Made by a program: the position numbers and the translations under genes
In this document: in pieces, positions 11,501-22,625 of the stretch
Layout of the letters: each line of letters begins with the position of its first letter
Position numbering within the stretch: the stretch's first letter is position 1
Assembly: GCA_950097015.1 (NCBI GenBank)
Contig: CATNEN010000025.1
Location: 9,295,001 to 9,359,000, forward strand
Reading direction: 5' to 3'
Length of the DNA stretch: 64,000 nt
Origin: Macrostomum hystrix
Lineage: Eukaryota; Platyhelminthes; Macrostomidae
Notes under the pieces: generated by a model
What the model saw: only the letters and a program-made list of their open reading frames with translations
The model's database searches: none
What the model was told of the DNA's origin: nothing

Positions 11501-14379
11501 CCATCGATTATTTAATTGCTTGTCCGTATTCTCTACTAGCTTGAAAAATGCGATATTAGGAACATGTATTGAATACGTGCTCATCTTGAAGATTAGCTAG
11601 TTGAAATTCAAAACAGACTGCCAAGTGAACTAGTCAATCATTATCAAAGGGCGCAATAAACTATAGTTTTGTGCGCTTTATTTTGCAGGAAAAGAACCTT
11701 CATACAAAGCAGCGCACCTGTATATTGTCGAAAGCAGGAATTGAGCGGCACTCGAGTCAGCCTCTCTCTGAATAGGTCAGTCTTATTCAGCAGCAGCACT
11801 GTGTGACTGGCTGCAAACCAGCGACAGGCACACACACTGTCAAACAGAAGCAGCGACTCTGTTAGCGCGTGCTGCTCTCCCCTATCTTCGGTGCAGTTGC
11901 GCTGCTGCAGCTGGGGCAGTTGGGCATACTCGGACAGGGCTGCCACAAATACAACAGCCGCCACGCCCTCGAAGCAGTGAATCCACTTCTTGCGGTCGCT
12001 GCCGATTCCGGCCACATCCAGCAGGCGATAACGCAGACTGCCGGATTGAAACTGGGCCTCGGCAATGCCGCCTCGAGTCTGGACGCGGGCTCGGAGCACG
12101 TCCGCCTCAGTCGGCAGGTAGTCTGGCTGGCAGATGCGTACCAGACTTGCCCAGAAGATACTCGGCGCTGTCATTCAGCTGGTATTCGGTGCGCCGCTTG
12201 AGGCAGAGCTGGACTCCGGCGTCTAGCGATAGGCGACGCATAGCGGCGGCTAGCTCCAGCGGCAGGTGGTCTCCTCCGCAAGCAGCCACTCCAGCGAGAC
12301 TGAACAGCAGCCTCGCATTTCTGAGACCATCCTCTGTGGCAAAGCCAATTCCCAATATGCCCATAGCACGCACAACAGTCTGCAGCGATTGCAAGGCGTT
12401 GCTGAGCACAACAGGCCGATGCTGAAGCCGCTCCTCGACGGAGTAGCCAGAGCCATGGATTATCCTACATATTTATAAGCAATTATCATTTGTGCACTTT
12501 CAATGCAGGTAAACATTAAATAGAGAATTTGAATTCTGTTGAAAGCACTTACCTAATTTGTTTCATTAATGTACTTTTGCCAGATTCACCAGTACCTAAA
12601 AGACAAAAGTGGTAGTCAAATTAGGGCCTGAGTTTACAAACATATTACTATTTCACTGACCACTGAGAACAAAAACCAAAAGGGACAGATACACATTGGG
12701 GTAAAAACTCATGCAGGTTTACATAAAAAAATATTGGATATGTGCCCCTGACATAAATTTTACTAGCAAACATTAAGAACACTACACAGATCCAATAAAC
12801 AGGATAACATGAATAGAACTGAAAATAGAAATGCAACAAATCTTGACAAGTCTCAAATGCTACAGTTCCTTCAATATTCTAGAAGTCACTACTTGGGCAG
12901 CTAGCTTTATAAAAATTTAGTTATTATTACATTGTCAAGTTTAAATAGTATAGAGCAATACAGACTTATAGAAATATTTACTAGGGTAATGTATCATCAA
13001 GATACAGTGTATCTTCAAAACCGAACAAGAATTTTGACTCCTTCCTTGGTCTTGTGCAAGACAGAAACAAGCTATTGTGTTTCACAGAACAACTAATTTG
13101 AAAGTTGAAGAAATTATCTACAAGCTGAGGCATGACATGCAATGAAGCATTAAGAAGAAAAATATATAGACATTTCAGTATAATTTTTTTATCGTAAAAG
13201 CATACTTTTAACAACATTTTTTCAGCATGTACTTTAGACTAAGATTGTATGCAGTTGCTTTCTAATTAAATGACCATAAATGTAGTTATTTATAGAGCAT
13301 GAAGAATGCTTTCAAATGACAATTCATGATAGTTCACTCCTTAAAATAATATTAATATTATAACATCAAATTATCTGTTCTGTTTGAAGATACATAAAAA
13401 TTGAAAATCATTGTTTGGTTTGAGATGAAAAACAAATAACTTTTTTCTATTTGACAAAATAGCAAAAGCAGATACTTTTTAGAAAAATAAAACTGTTTTC
13501 TATAACTTGGTCTTTGATTTATCATCATATCTTTAAAATAAAAAATCTGTAGCTTAGGTTTCGAAGTTAAAAAATACACTGTAATTGTTCAGTTAATGAT
13601 ACATTAGGCCTACCCTATGGTAGGTAACCTGGGGAGATGAGTGGCAAACAGATTAATGTCTTTGCATCTTGTACTAAATTCCCTGAGCTTGATTCCCTAG
13701 TGAGACCATATAAATTTGTTGCCACAGAGAGAAGGCTTGGGGCTTGTTGTGTAAATAATGCTCTTGAGGGCCAACACCTGTATGAGCATATGCCTGTATT
13801 GCCTGACAACAGTCAGTATCTGTTTGTAGGCCTAGGCCTATGCATACTAAAGAGCTAGCAAAATGGACATAATTTAAGTTTTATTTGTTCTTTAAGACAA
13901 AGATAGCCTAATCCTTTACAATGGTATTTGCTTATGCCTTTTAGGTTCAGTAGTGATTTTATAATTTCAATTACAATGAATAGGCCCTAATGTTTGAACA
14001 GATTTTATTAGGCCCTAATGTATATAACTTTTCAAAACTTTATAGGGTCTAATAAATATAATGAAAGGGTAAGTCAAGTAGAAATAGTATAATATATAAC
14101 AAAATTGTTACAAAATATTTTTTTGCTCTAGATTAGGTACCAGTCCATGAATATTTCATCAAAATGACTGTCATTTTCTAATTAAATAGGCCTAGGGCCT
14201 AGGCCTAACATTCAGTAGAAAAGAACAAAAAGCAATCAACCATGTTACATACCTAGCAAAAGTAGCTTGGCTTCAAGGAATGCATTTTCACAATCTTCTT
14301 TGATCTTTTTATCAATTGCTTGACTCCTTTTAGTAGCAATAGAATATTCATTAGGAGGTAAGCTAAAGTGACAACCCAT
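8538..14379 (-). CDS. Divergent heterotrimeric G-protein alpha subunit
   Basis: Four exons on the minus strand: 14379-14253, 12595-12553, 12464-11718 and 8734-8538 (TAG). Exon 1 begins MGC (myristoylation/palmitoylation) and ends LLLLG. Exon 2 is 43 bases, the usual size of this G-alpha exon, and encodes GTGESGKSTLMKQI (P-loop). Exon 3 encodes IHGSGYS, QPDYLPTEADVLRARVQT (arginine finger kept), DVAGIGSDRKKWIHCFE (switch II) and LLLNKTDLF (NKxD). Exon 4 encodes EIYTHFLCAID and ends GLSGLF. About 370 residues, similar to Gi/o. Oddities: the switch II glutamine is isoleucine; the Gi/o C-terminal cysteine is serine; one extra glycine sits in switch I. One extra base near 12149-12151 shifts the frame, so as written the gene is broken (recent lesion or sequence error). 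A cag acceptor lies 10 bases before the ATG. Confidence 0.85.
9190..10401 (-). pseudogene. Crypton-like tyrosine recombinase, broken
   Basis: Read on the minus strand from an ATG at 10401. The N-terminal half, near 10240-9870, has the helical core-binding pattern of Crypton/ZMYM-type (DUF3504-like) proteins: LNHLLQYFVFEVRKENGE and PPGTLKDLV. The catalytic half at 9620-9308 has PQLFLSCI, a W-Y segment, SLRKTCATTLRDAG (Arg box) and IARFTGHSSSAMER (second Arg/His box). The codon after AMER, where the family's catalytic tyrosine is expected, is TAG. Frameshifts separate the N-terminal, middle and C-terminal parts. An acidic, serine-rich tail follows. The element sits inside a G-alpha intron, in the same orientation as the gene. 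Terminal sequences were not found. Confidence 0.7.
10640..11227 (+). pseudogene. DDE (Tc1/IS630-superfamily) transposase remnant
   Basis: The plus frame carries FCLIMDGARFHTG (second catalytic Asp motif) and VVQLPPYSPIF, followed after one frame change by NPTD. That is the usual 'PPYSPdfNPiE' stretch with Asp in the third acidic position. Further downstream, frame fragments continue to about 11227. Stops and frame changes show it is dead. The first Asp region is not clear. It lies directly after the Crypton-like pseudogene and in the opposite orientation. Confidence 0.6.
12596..14252 (-). other. First intron of the G-alpha gene
   Basis: AT-rich. The only recognised content is a partial SINE family A copy at 13660-13800. 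Small open frames here look random. Confidence 0.6.
13660..13800 (+). mobile_element. SINE family A, partial head
   Basis: Contains ccctgagcttgattccctagtgag and gagagaaggcttggggcttg, matching the head and body of the fuller copy at 42.5 kb with many substitutions. Confidence 0.5.
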
Positions 14380-14976
14380 TGTTATTAGACTGAAAAAATA
14401 TGTCTTAGGCTTAATTTATGTAAATAGAAGATACTAGAGCATAAAGTAGGCCCTAAGGCAAATTATGGCACGAATTCATACTATTTCTTATGTAGTATTT
14501 AGTAGGCTCCTAATAAACAAAATAAATAGTAGGCCTACTCTAACTCTAACTATATAGCTAGGCCCAATACACAAAAAATATTAGCTAGGTGAAGTTCGTG
14601 CACTTAAATTATTTTTAAGCTTATAAATATCTAATATAAGCAAGCAAAATGGTATAGGCAAGTCCTTTTTTACTAATACTAAATATCAGATCAGATTAGG
14701 TCAGATTTTTGACTCGAAAAATATGGTATACTGTGATAGGGCCTACATTATGCAAGCTGTAGCTGGCCTATTGTTCAGGCTAATTAGTAAGCGTGCTCAC
14801 ATTGAAACAAAAAAGCAAATTGTAGGGCCTATTAGTAAGTATTGATATTCACATATGTAGCACATTCTGTTGCTAAAGTCATTTTGGTTGAAACAGGACA
14901 AACTTGCAGCAAAGTACAATTAGTTATGTTTGTAATTTTAAAATAGGCCCTAACTATAGGCCTATATTGTATTTTT

Positions 14977-15419
14977 GGATCCTAGACACTTCGTCATCTT
15001 ACAACTTCGTCATCTTACAACTTCGTCATCCACTTGGAAGGTAGGACACTTCGTCATCCAGCCAATTGGCATGCTTTAAAGTTTGGTCAGTTCGTCATCT
15101 ACTAATAACAAATAAGCAATTAAGTTCGTCATCATTGAAGTGAGAGTGGGGTGGTGGGGCAGAGGTGTGAACACACTTCACATCTTAAAATGCCAAAGAG
15201 AGGTGTCAAAACTGATTTCATTATAAGAGTTGAAAGAAAGGTGCCAACACGATGTGAGGAGGTGGGGAGGGGTGGTTCTGTTCTAACTTTAAAAACTTTT
15301 GTTTTATAGATGACGAAGTGTCCATCAAGTCTAAGTCTCTTCGTCATCCATCCTCTAAGATATTGGACAGATCGTCATCTGGATGACGAAGTTGTAAGAT
15401 GACGAAGTGTCCAGGTACC
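14977..15419. mobile_element. hAT-type MITE with 8-bp target-site duplication
   Basis: A 443-base non-coding element. The left end starts ggatcctagacacttcgtcatc; the right end, reverse complemented, starts ggtacctggacacttcgtcatc, so the terminal inverted repeats are imperfect. Both ends contain reiterated cttcgtcatc / gatgacgaag words, giving a foldback look. The element is flanked on both sides by the identical 8-mer GTATTTTT (14969-14976 and 15420-15427), the target-duplication length of hAT elements. It lies upstream of the G-alpha start. Confidence 0.7.
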
Positions 15420-15427
15420 GTATTTTT

Positions 15428-16770
15428 CGCTATGCGAGAAAGGGTACCAACAATAATCAGTTGATTGCACAAACCCAGCTTCAATGTGCAGCTTGCAGGC
15501 AGTGGGGTGGAGCGGGAGCTCAGAATACTCTAAACAGCGCCTAGCTTCAATCTTTCTTTCTCCCCTCTCTCTCGGGTTATGGTAGTTGGAACCCTGCCCA
15601 GAACAAATTGAACCGACCATGGACTGTGCATATTTTTTTTAAATATACTGGCTGTTGTGCTCTGTATATTGAGTTTGCCCTGAAGATGTCAGTTGGACAA
15701 AGCACATTGGAAAATAAATCTATATCTTTTTTGGCGTTTATTTTCCTACTAATCCTAAACTTATTTAAAGTTTCGAATAATATTATTGTAGAATACTACA
15801 ATCTGCATATTAATTGTAATATTAATTAGGCCTACTAATTTCTAGAGCTAATACTAGGCCCCCTACATAAGCTTAATATTGTATATAGGCATAGCTATTT
15901 TTGTTGTCTTGTTGACTAGCTAAACTCTTATTATAGGGGGATCAATAGTATAACCTCTAAATAGCTGCATTGCCTATAGTATCTTAAGTCTATCAGTAGC
16001 TAAGTTTGCAGAAACTAGATATACTTTTTTATTGGGCCTAGCTATGTTTTTGCCCACCATATGCATGTCAGCCAGTCTGTTTAAAGCATCCAAAAATTGA
16101 GTTTACTAGCTAATCAGAATTATATATTAGAAGCAGATCATTACTTTATTGTTAAAGTAGTAAGGCTAGGCCCTATGTCCTAAAATTATTAACAATTCAG
16201 TTGGCTAATTGACAAATGAAGTGGCCTATATTTGCTATATTTTCAAACTTCAAACTAATTTTTAAACATCACACTATCTATCCACCATATATATAGTATA
16301 GTCCTAGATATATAATTATTAGAGTAAACAAAAAGCACTTGTAATAAAACTATCAAAACCTTTTTTGAATTCAAAATAAAATCAATAGGGCCTATGAATA
16401 ATTTAAAGTATCCTTAAAATTGATATATCCATGCTTAGTTTTTTAGAAGAGATAACTAGCACACTAAGCCCCCCTTTGGGGGGCACTACTGTTCAAACAA
16501 AAATATTGTGTAATGCAGAAGGACAAAATACACCTGAAAGCAAACAAAAATTAAAACTCATGTCGTCAGTATTAATTTCCCTGATTGCAAATATACACTC
16601 GTATGTGATTGCAATTCAACGAAAATTTGAATTCTCACTAAATACAAAAATAGTCTGTCTGACACATTCAGTCTGTACACGAAGAGCCCCATCGGGGCAA
16701 AATTACACAAGTAACTTACGTTTGATACAACTCAGCTTAATGCTACTTAAGTACATGTGAAAACTATCCC
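15428..16770. other. AT-rich intergenic DNA
   Basis: No gene recognised. Like 13.5-15.0 kb, it is scattered with the words TAGGCC, GGGCCTA and AGGCCTA. A C-rich cagtggggtggagcgggagct patch lies near 15500. Confidence 0.5.
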
Positions 16771-16784
16771 CTCAGCAGTAAAAA

Positions 16785-18066
16785 ACCAGTGTCTCCCCAG
16801 CTGCTGAGAAGTAATTCCCCCCAGCAGCAGAGCAGTAATTCCCCCCCAGCAGCAGAGCAGTAATCCCCCCCAGCAGCAGAGCAGTAATTCCTCCCCAGCA
16901 GCAGAGCAGTAATTCCCCCCCTAGCAGCAGAGCAGTAATTCCCCCCCCCCCAGCAGCAAAGCGGTAATTCCCCCCAGCAGCAGAGCAGTAATTCCCCCCC
17001 CCAGCAGCAGAGCAGTAATTCCCCCCACCCCCAGCAGCAAAGCAGTAATTCCCCCCCAGCAGCAGAGCAGTAATTCCCCCCAGCAGCAGAGCAGTAATTC
17101 CCCCCCAGCAGCAGAGCAGTAATTCCCCCCAGCAGCAGAGCAGTAATCCCCCCAGCAGCAGAGCAGTAATTCCCCCCCAGCAGCAGAGCAGTAATTCCCC
17201 CCAGCAGCAGAGCAGTAATCCCCCCAGCAGCAGAGCAGTAATTCCCCCCCAGCAGCAGAGCAGTAATTCCCCCCAGCAGCAGAGCAGTAATTCCCCCCCC
17301 CAGCAGCAGAGCAGTAATCCCCCCCAGCAGCAGAGCAGTAATTCCCCCCCCCAGCAGCAGAGCAGTAATTCCCCCCACCCCCAGCAGCAAAGCAGTAATT
17401 CCCCCCCAGCAGCAGAGCAGTAATTCCCCCCAGCAGCAGAGCAGTAATTCCCCCCCAGCAGCAGAGCAGTAATTCCCCCCAGCAGCAGAGCAGTAATCCC
17501 CCCAGCAGCAGAGCAGTAATTCCCCCCCAGCAGCAGAGCAGTAATTCCCCCCAGCAGCAGAGCAGTAATTCCCCCCCCCAGCAGCAGAGCAGTAATCCCC
17601 CCCAGCAGCAGAGCAGTAATTCCCCCCCCCAGCAGCAGAGCAGTAATTCCCCCCACCCCCAGCAGCAAAGCAGTAATTCCCCCCCAGCAGCAGAGCAGTA
17701 ATTCCCCCCAGCAGCAGAGCAGTAATTCCCCCCCCAGCAGCAGAGCAGTAATTCACCCCAGCAGCAGAGCAGTAATCCCCCCAGCAGCAGAGCAGTAATT
17801 CCCCCCCAGCAGCAGAGCAGTAATTCCCCCCCCCCAGCAGCAGAGCAGTAATTCCCCCCCCAGCAGCAGAGCAGTAATTCCCCCCACCCCCAGCAGCAGA
17901 GCAGTAATTCCCCCCCCAGCAGCAGAGCAGTAATCCCCCCAGCAGCAGAGCAGTAATTCCCCCCCAGCAGCAGAGCAGTAAATCCCCCCCAGCAGCAGAG
18001 CAGTAATCCCCCCAGCAGCAGAGCAGTAATTCCCCCCCAGCAGCAGAGCAGTAATTCCTCCCCAGC
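16785..18066. repeat. Minisatellite of about 23-29 bp with variable C-tracts
   Basis: The unit is AGCAGCAGAGCAGTAATT followed by 5 to 10 C; some units carry CCCCCCACCCC. About 50 units. Length differences between units come almost only from the C-run, so the phase drifts and frames open by chance on the minus strand. Strand asymmetry (C-rich + strand, G-rich - strand) makes G-quadruplex formation plausible. Confidence 0.95.
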
Positions 18067-18084
18067 AGTTAATCCACACTTAGA

Positions 18085-20000
18085 AAACTTTTAGACACAT
18101 TTAGAGAACTATAAAACACATTTAGAATACCGAGACCCAGTTTTAGAAAACTGTTAAACACATTTAGAATACTGGTAAAAAGCATTTAGAATACTGGTAA
18201 ACACATTTAGAATACTGGTAAACACATTTAGAATACTATTAAAACATTTAGAATACTGGTAAACACATTTAGAGTACTGGTAAACACATTTAGAATACTG
18301 GTAAACACATTTAGAATACTGGTAAACACTTTTAGAATACTGGTAAACACTTTTAGAATACTGGTAAACACTTTTAGAATACTGGTAAACACTTTTAGAA
18401 TACTGGTAAACACTTTTAGAATACTGGTAAACACATTTAGAATACTGGTAAACACTTTTAGAATACTGGTGAACACTTTTAGAATACTGGTAAACACATT
18501 TAGAATACTGGTAAACACATTTAGAATACTGGTAAAAACATTTAGAATACTGGTAAACACTTTTAGAATACTGGTAAACACATTTAGAATACTGTTAAAA
18601 ACATTTATAATACTGGTAAAAACATTTAGAATACTGGTAAACACATTTAGAATACTGGTAAACACATTTAGAAAACTGGTAAACACTTTTAGAATACTGG
18701 TAAACACATTTAGAATACTGGTAAAAACATTTAGAATACTGATAAACACTTTTAGAATACTGGTAAACACATTTAGAATACTGGTAAACACTTTTAGAAT
18801 ACTGGTAAACACATGTAGAAAACTGGTAAACACATTTAGAATATTGGTAAACACTTTTAGAATACTGATAAACACTTTTAGAATACTGGTAAACACATTT
18901 AGAATACTGGTAAACACTTTTAGAATACTGGTAAACACATGTAGAAAACTGGTAAACACATTTAGAATACTGGTAAACACTTTTAGAATACTGGTAAACA
19001 CTTTTAGAATACTGGTAAACACTTTTAGAATACTGGTAAACACATTTAGAATACTGGTAAACACATTTAGAATACTGGTAAACACTTTTAGAATACTGGT
19101 AAACACATTTAGAATACTGGTAAACACTTTTAGAATACTGGTAAAAACATTTAGAATACTGATAAACACTTTTAGAATACTGGTAAACACATTTAGAATA
19201 CTGGTAAACACTTTTAGAAAACTGGTAAACACATGTAGAAAACTGGTAAACACATTTCTAGAATACTGGTAAACACTTTTAGAATACTGGTAAACACTTT
19301 TAGAATACTGGTAAACACATTTAGAATACTGGTAAACACTTTTAGAATACTGGTAAACACTTTTAGAATACTGGTAAACACTTTTAGAATACTGGTAAAC
19401 ACATTTAGAATACTGGTAAACACATTTAGAAAACTGGTAAACACTTTTAGAATACTGGTAAACACATTTAGAATACTGGTAAAAACATTTAGAATACTGA
19501 TAAACACTTTTAGAATACTGGTAAACACATTTAGAATACTGGTAAACACTTTTAGAATACTGGTAAACACATGTAGAAAACTGGTAAACACATTTAGAAT
19601 ACTGGTAAACACTTTTAGAATACTGGTAAACACTTTTAGAATACTGGTAAACACATTTAGAATACTGGTAAACACTTTTAGAATACTGGTAAACACTTTT
19701 AGAATACTGGTAAACACTTTTAGAATACTGGTAAACACTTTTAGAATACTGGTAAACACATTTAGAATACTGGTAAACACTTTTAGAATACTGGTGAACA
19801 CTTTTAGAATACTGGTAAACACATTTAGAATACTGGTAAACACTTTTAGAATACTGGTAAACACTTTTAGAATACTGGTAAACACTTTTAGAATACTGGT
19901 AAACACGTTTAGAATACTGGTAAACACATTTAGAATACTGGTAAACACATTTAGAATACTGGTAAACACATGTAGAAAACTGTAGGACATTTAAAAAACT
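18085..20000. repeat. 21-bp minisatellite array (about 90 units)
   Basis: The unit is TTTAGAATACTGGTAAACACA, with t/a exchange at the acAttt/acTttt position and minor types (acatgtagaaaactgg, aaaacatttag). Because 21 is divisible by three, both strands stay open for hundreds of codons with heptapeptide repeats such as VYQYSKC or NTFRILV. These are not genes. The array begins within 20 bases of the end of the C-tract minisatellite. Confidence 0.95.
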
Positions 20001-20189
20001 GTTGGACACTTTTCTCGATTGAAATTTTGTTAAAGATTTGATGATTTATATGTTGTAGTAAGAAAGGAGTAGATGTCTCAGTATATCGTTGAATTGAAGT
20101 CTGCTATGCACATTTTACCTATTCAAATCAAACACACACACACACAGGTGAGAAAAGCTGTGATGTAATCTATTTATAAATTCGTACTG

Positions 20190-20880
20190 ACTGTCTCGTC
20201 AGTGGGGTTGGCATAGCTATGTACATTTGACAGTGAAATTCTTATCAGTGTACTCACTATTAACAAAACTGGCCCTGATGCAATCATTAAAATTGGCAGT
20301 GGAATGCACGTTGACAAAACTGGCTCTGATGAAATGCATTAAAAATCCTATCTAAAACAGTTTTTCGAATATTTAATCCCCTTAGCAATAAAGTTAAGCT
20401 TAATAAAAATACGTGTAAAATTGTCCCCATATTTGGCATCTTTTGGTGAAGAAATGGTGAAGATCGGTTGAGCCGTTCGGGAGAAAATCAATTACAAGCA
20501 AGCAAGCAAGCAACCATTTCATTTTTAGTATATTAGACTAGCTGCCTTCGCTACCCTCTGGGTAGCCTCCCTGTGAGTTCTTATCAGTACGCGTGCGTTA
20601 TCAAAACTGCAGGCTTTGATGCAATCATTAAATTTGGCACTGGAGGCCTCACTGTGCACAAGCTGAAAACAAGAATGCATTAGAAAAGCCTATTTAAAAC
20701 AGTTTTTCGAATATTTAATCCCCTTAGCAATAAAGTTAAGCTTAATAAAAATACGTGTAAAATTGTCCCCATATTTGGCATCTTTTGGTGAAGAAATGGT
20801 GAAGATCGGTTGAGCCGTTCGGGAGAAAATCAATTACAAGCAAGCAAGCAAGATTTTCATTTTTAGTATATTAGACTAGA
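20190..20880 (+). repeat. Dispersed repeat in two head-to-tail copies
   Basis: Two copies of a roughly 340-base sequence (about 20190-20535 and 20536-20880). The last 180 bases of each are nearly identical: ttcgaatatttaatcccc, gaagatcggttgagccgttc, a short caag tract, then tttttagtatattagactag. The 5' halves are more diverged. No coding capacity. The class is not recognised; the 3' end resembles tails shared by several invertebrate elements. A short (CA)n lies just before it, near 20134. Confidence 0.6.
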
Positions 20881-21149
20881 AAAAGATTGATATTATTGTT
20901 TAGCATCAATCTGAATTTTTAAACTATACGATACGTCAGTTGTTGATCCAGCAAAACTAGTAAAATGAGCCGAAAGTTCATTTTTATACTATTTTCGTGA
21001 TAATAAAGCAGTTTTTGTGTCTAATTATTATACAAAATGTTTAAGAAAGTAATACAAAGCAGAAAAACACCTTGCTAACAAATATTAAAGACAATTAAAA
21101 ATGCCAGAAACAGCATAGTGAGACTGTCACATAATCTAAAATGCTTGGC

Positions 21150-22080
21150 TATTATAAAGTCAGACTCTGCATATCAAGATAGATGACAACTTTCTCAGAT
21201 CCTGCACTGCCTCCCACAGCTTGGCCTTGCTGCGCATCTGCCTTCCCTGAGCATAGATCCTCCTTTTGAAGAAGCTCCAGAGGTGCTAAATTGGATTGAG
21301 GTCTGGGTAATAAGCTGGCCAGGTCATCAGGCATTAGTTCTTAAACCCCAGGCTCTCTAGGAAGCCGGTGGTCATGCAAGCAGCATGCAAAAATGTATCG
21401 GCATGCATGAATATCATCCACTGGAAAGTAACCTTCTGTTGCCTGAACCACAAAGCAAAGTTGGTCTCCAGGAACTTGCAGTAGAAGGCTGCTGTTATCT
21501 TAACGCCATTAGGAATGAGGAGTGGCCCTAAGAGAATGTTGTCAATAATTTCTGCCCTTATCATGATGCCTCTGCCTCCTTGTTGATGGCACACTTGGTT
21601 AGGCGTCCACCCAGATGGTGTATGATCTAATGTGGCACAAGTCTCGTCTGTGAACAGAACTGTCTTGAAATCAGTCTTTAAGTTGGACCTGGCCCATTCC
21701 AGAGGTCTCTCACAGAGGTTTTTGGTCAGCAGTGGTCTAACTCAATGCTGCTCAGCAGTCGACAGCAAGTCACTTTCAACACTTTTGGCACACCAATATG
21801 CACACACAGGGCCTTGCTGGATGAAAGTGGGGCCCTGGCAACTTCTCATTTTAGCTGCATGGTCTGTTGACACAACACAAGCCTGAACTTAGGTTGCTGA
21901 AGTCACTTTTGCATCCTGCTGGCATCAGCAGCAAACTTCTTGATAGTTCAGTGGTCACAACCCAGCTGCTTGGCTATCTCGTTTGTTTTGTAGCCATGGC
22001 TTAATTCCCTAATGATATGTACCTTTTCATGCTATGTAAGATCATTTCACCTGCCCATACTGGCTGATGGCAGCTTTGAT
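21150..22080 (-). pseudogene. Tc1-like transposase, degenerate
   Basis: On the minus strand, from about 22080 downward: a Tc1 paired-type helix-turn-helix pattern (NEIAKQLGCDH, TIKKFAAD) interrupted by stops; then GGRGIMIRAEII and GVKITAAFYCKFLETNF; then MIFMHADTFLHAA where the family has the second Asp (MHDNAPSHAA type); then an altered 'AWPAYSPDLNPIE' segment near 21310. The catalytic D is not preserved in that motif, and several stops and frame changes are present. It is dead. Terminal repeats were not identified. It lies 540 bases upstream of METAP1. Confidence 0.75.
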
Positions 22081-22590
22081 ATGGAGAAAAAATATACAGC
22101 TCTTTTCTGCCACACTTTCAGTTATTTGCATAATATATTAAGATGACTTGTTAGTGTATGTTTAGAGAATTCATTACCTCCAGCACATTCAACCAAAATC
22201 AAGAGGCTGATAATTGGGAATTAAGATAAGATAAGTTGTCTGTTTAATCTGAACCATTATCAAGAACCAGTAAGTGTGTTCTTGGGTTAAAACAATTGTT
22301 ATAATTATAATTTGCATATTAGTTTGTAATGCACAGTATATCTTTATATATGTATACTAATACACATTTTGACTAGGTAGACTTGAGCAATTTTATAAAT
22401 TTTTGTTTATTGAGTTATTTTCCATGCTAATTTATCCATTTTAACCTTTGTAACAGGTCTAGGATAATTTCATAAAATAAAGTATATAAATAATGCTTTT
22501 TATTCATAAGTCTAAAAGAATGTTTTAATCATATGAATAGTGTTGCAGCAGTTCATGTGCTAACTTAGATCAATGCGTTTAACTTTTGCA
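22081..22590. other. Intergenic region upstream of METAP1
   Basis: AT-rich; no gene seen. It should contain METAP1 control sequence, but no motif is clear. A splice-acceptor-like aacttttgcag ends at 22591. Confidence 0.5.
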
Positions 22591-22625
22591 GATTTATTCA
22601 CACAAATCAACTCACTTTAGTAAGC

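Larger units (their letters stand above)
8735..11717 (-). other. Last intron of the G-alpha gene, filled with transposon debris
   Basis: A 3-kb intron. It holds a (TA)n tract near 8971-8985, a Crypton-like pseudogene on the minus strand (9190-10401), a DDE transposase remnant on the plus strand (about 10640-11227), and 490 bases at 11228-11717 in which nothing is recognised. Confidence 0.75.

Noticed and set aside
16764-20009. Long Gly/Leu/Cys-rich and VYQYSKC/NVFTSIL repeat proteins
   Set aside because: Produced by the C-tract and 21-bp arrays; open on several frames and both strands at once.
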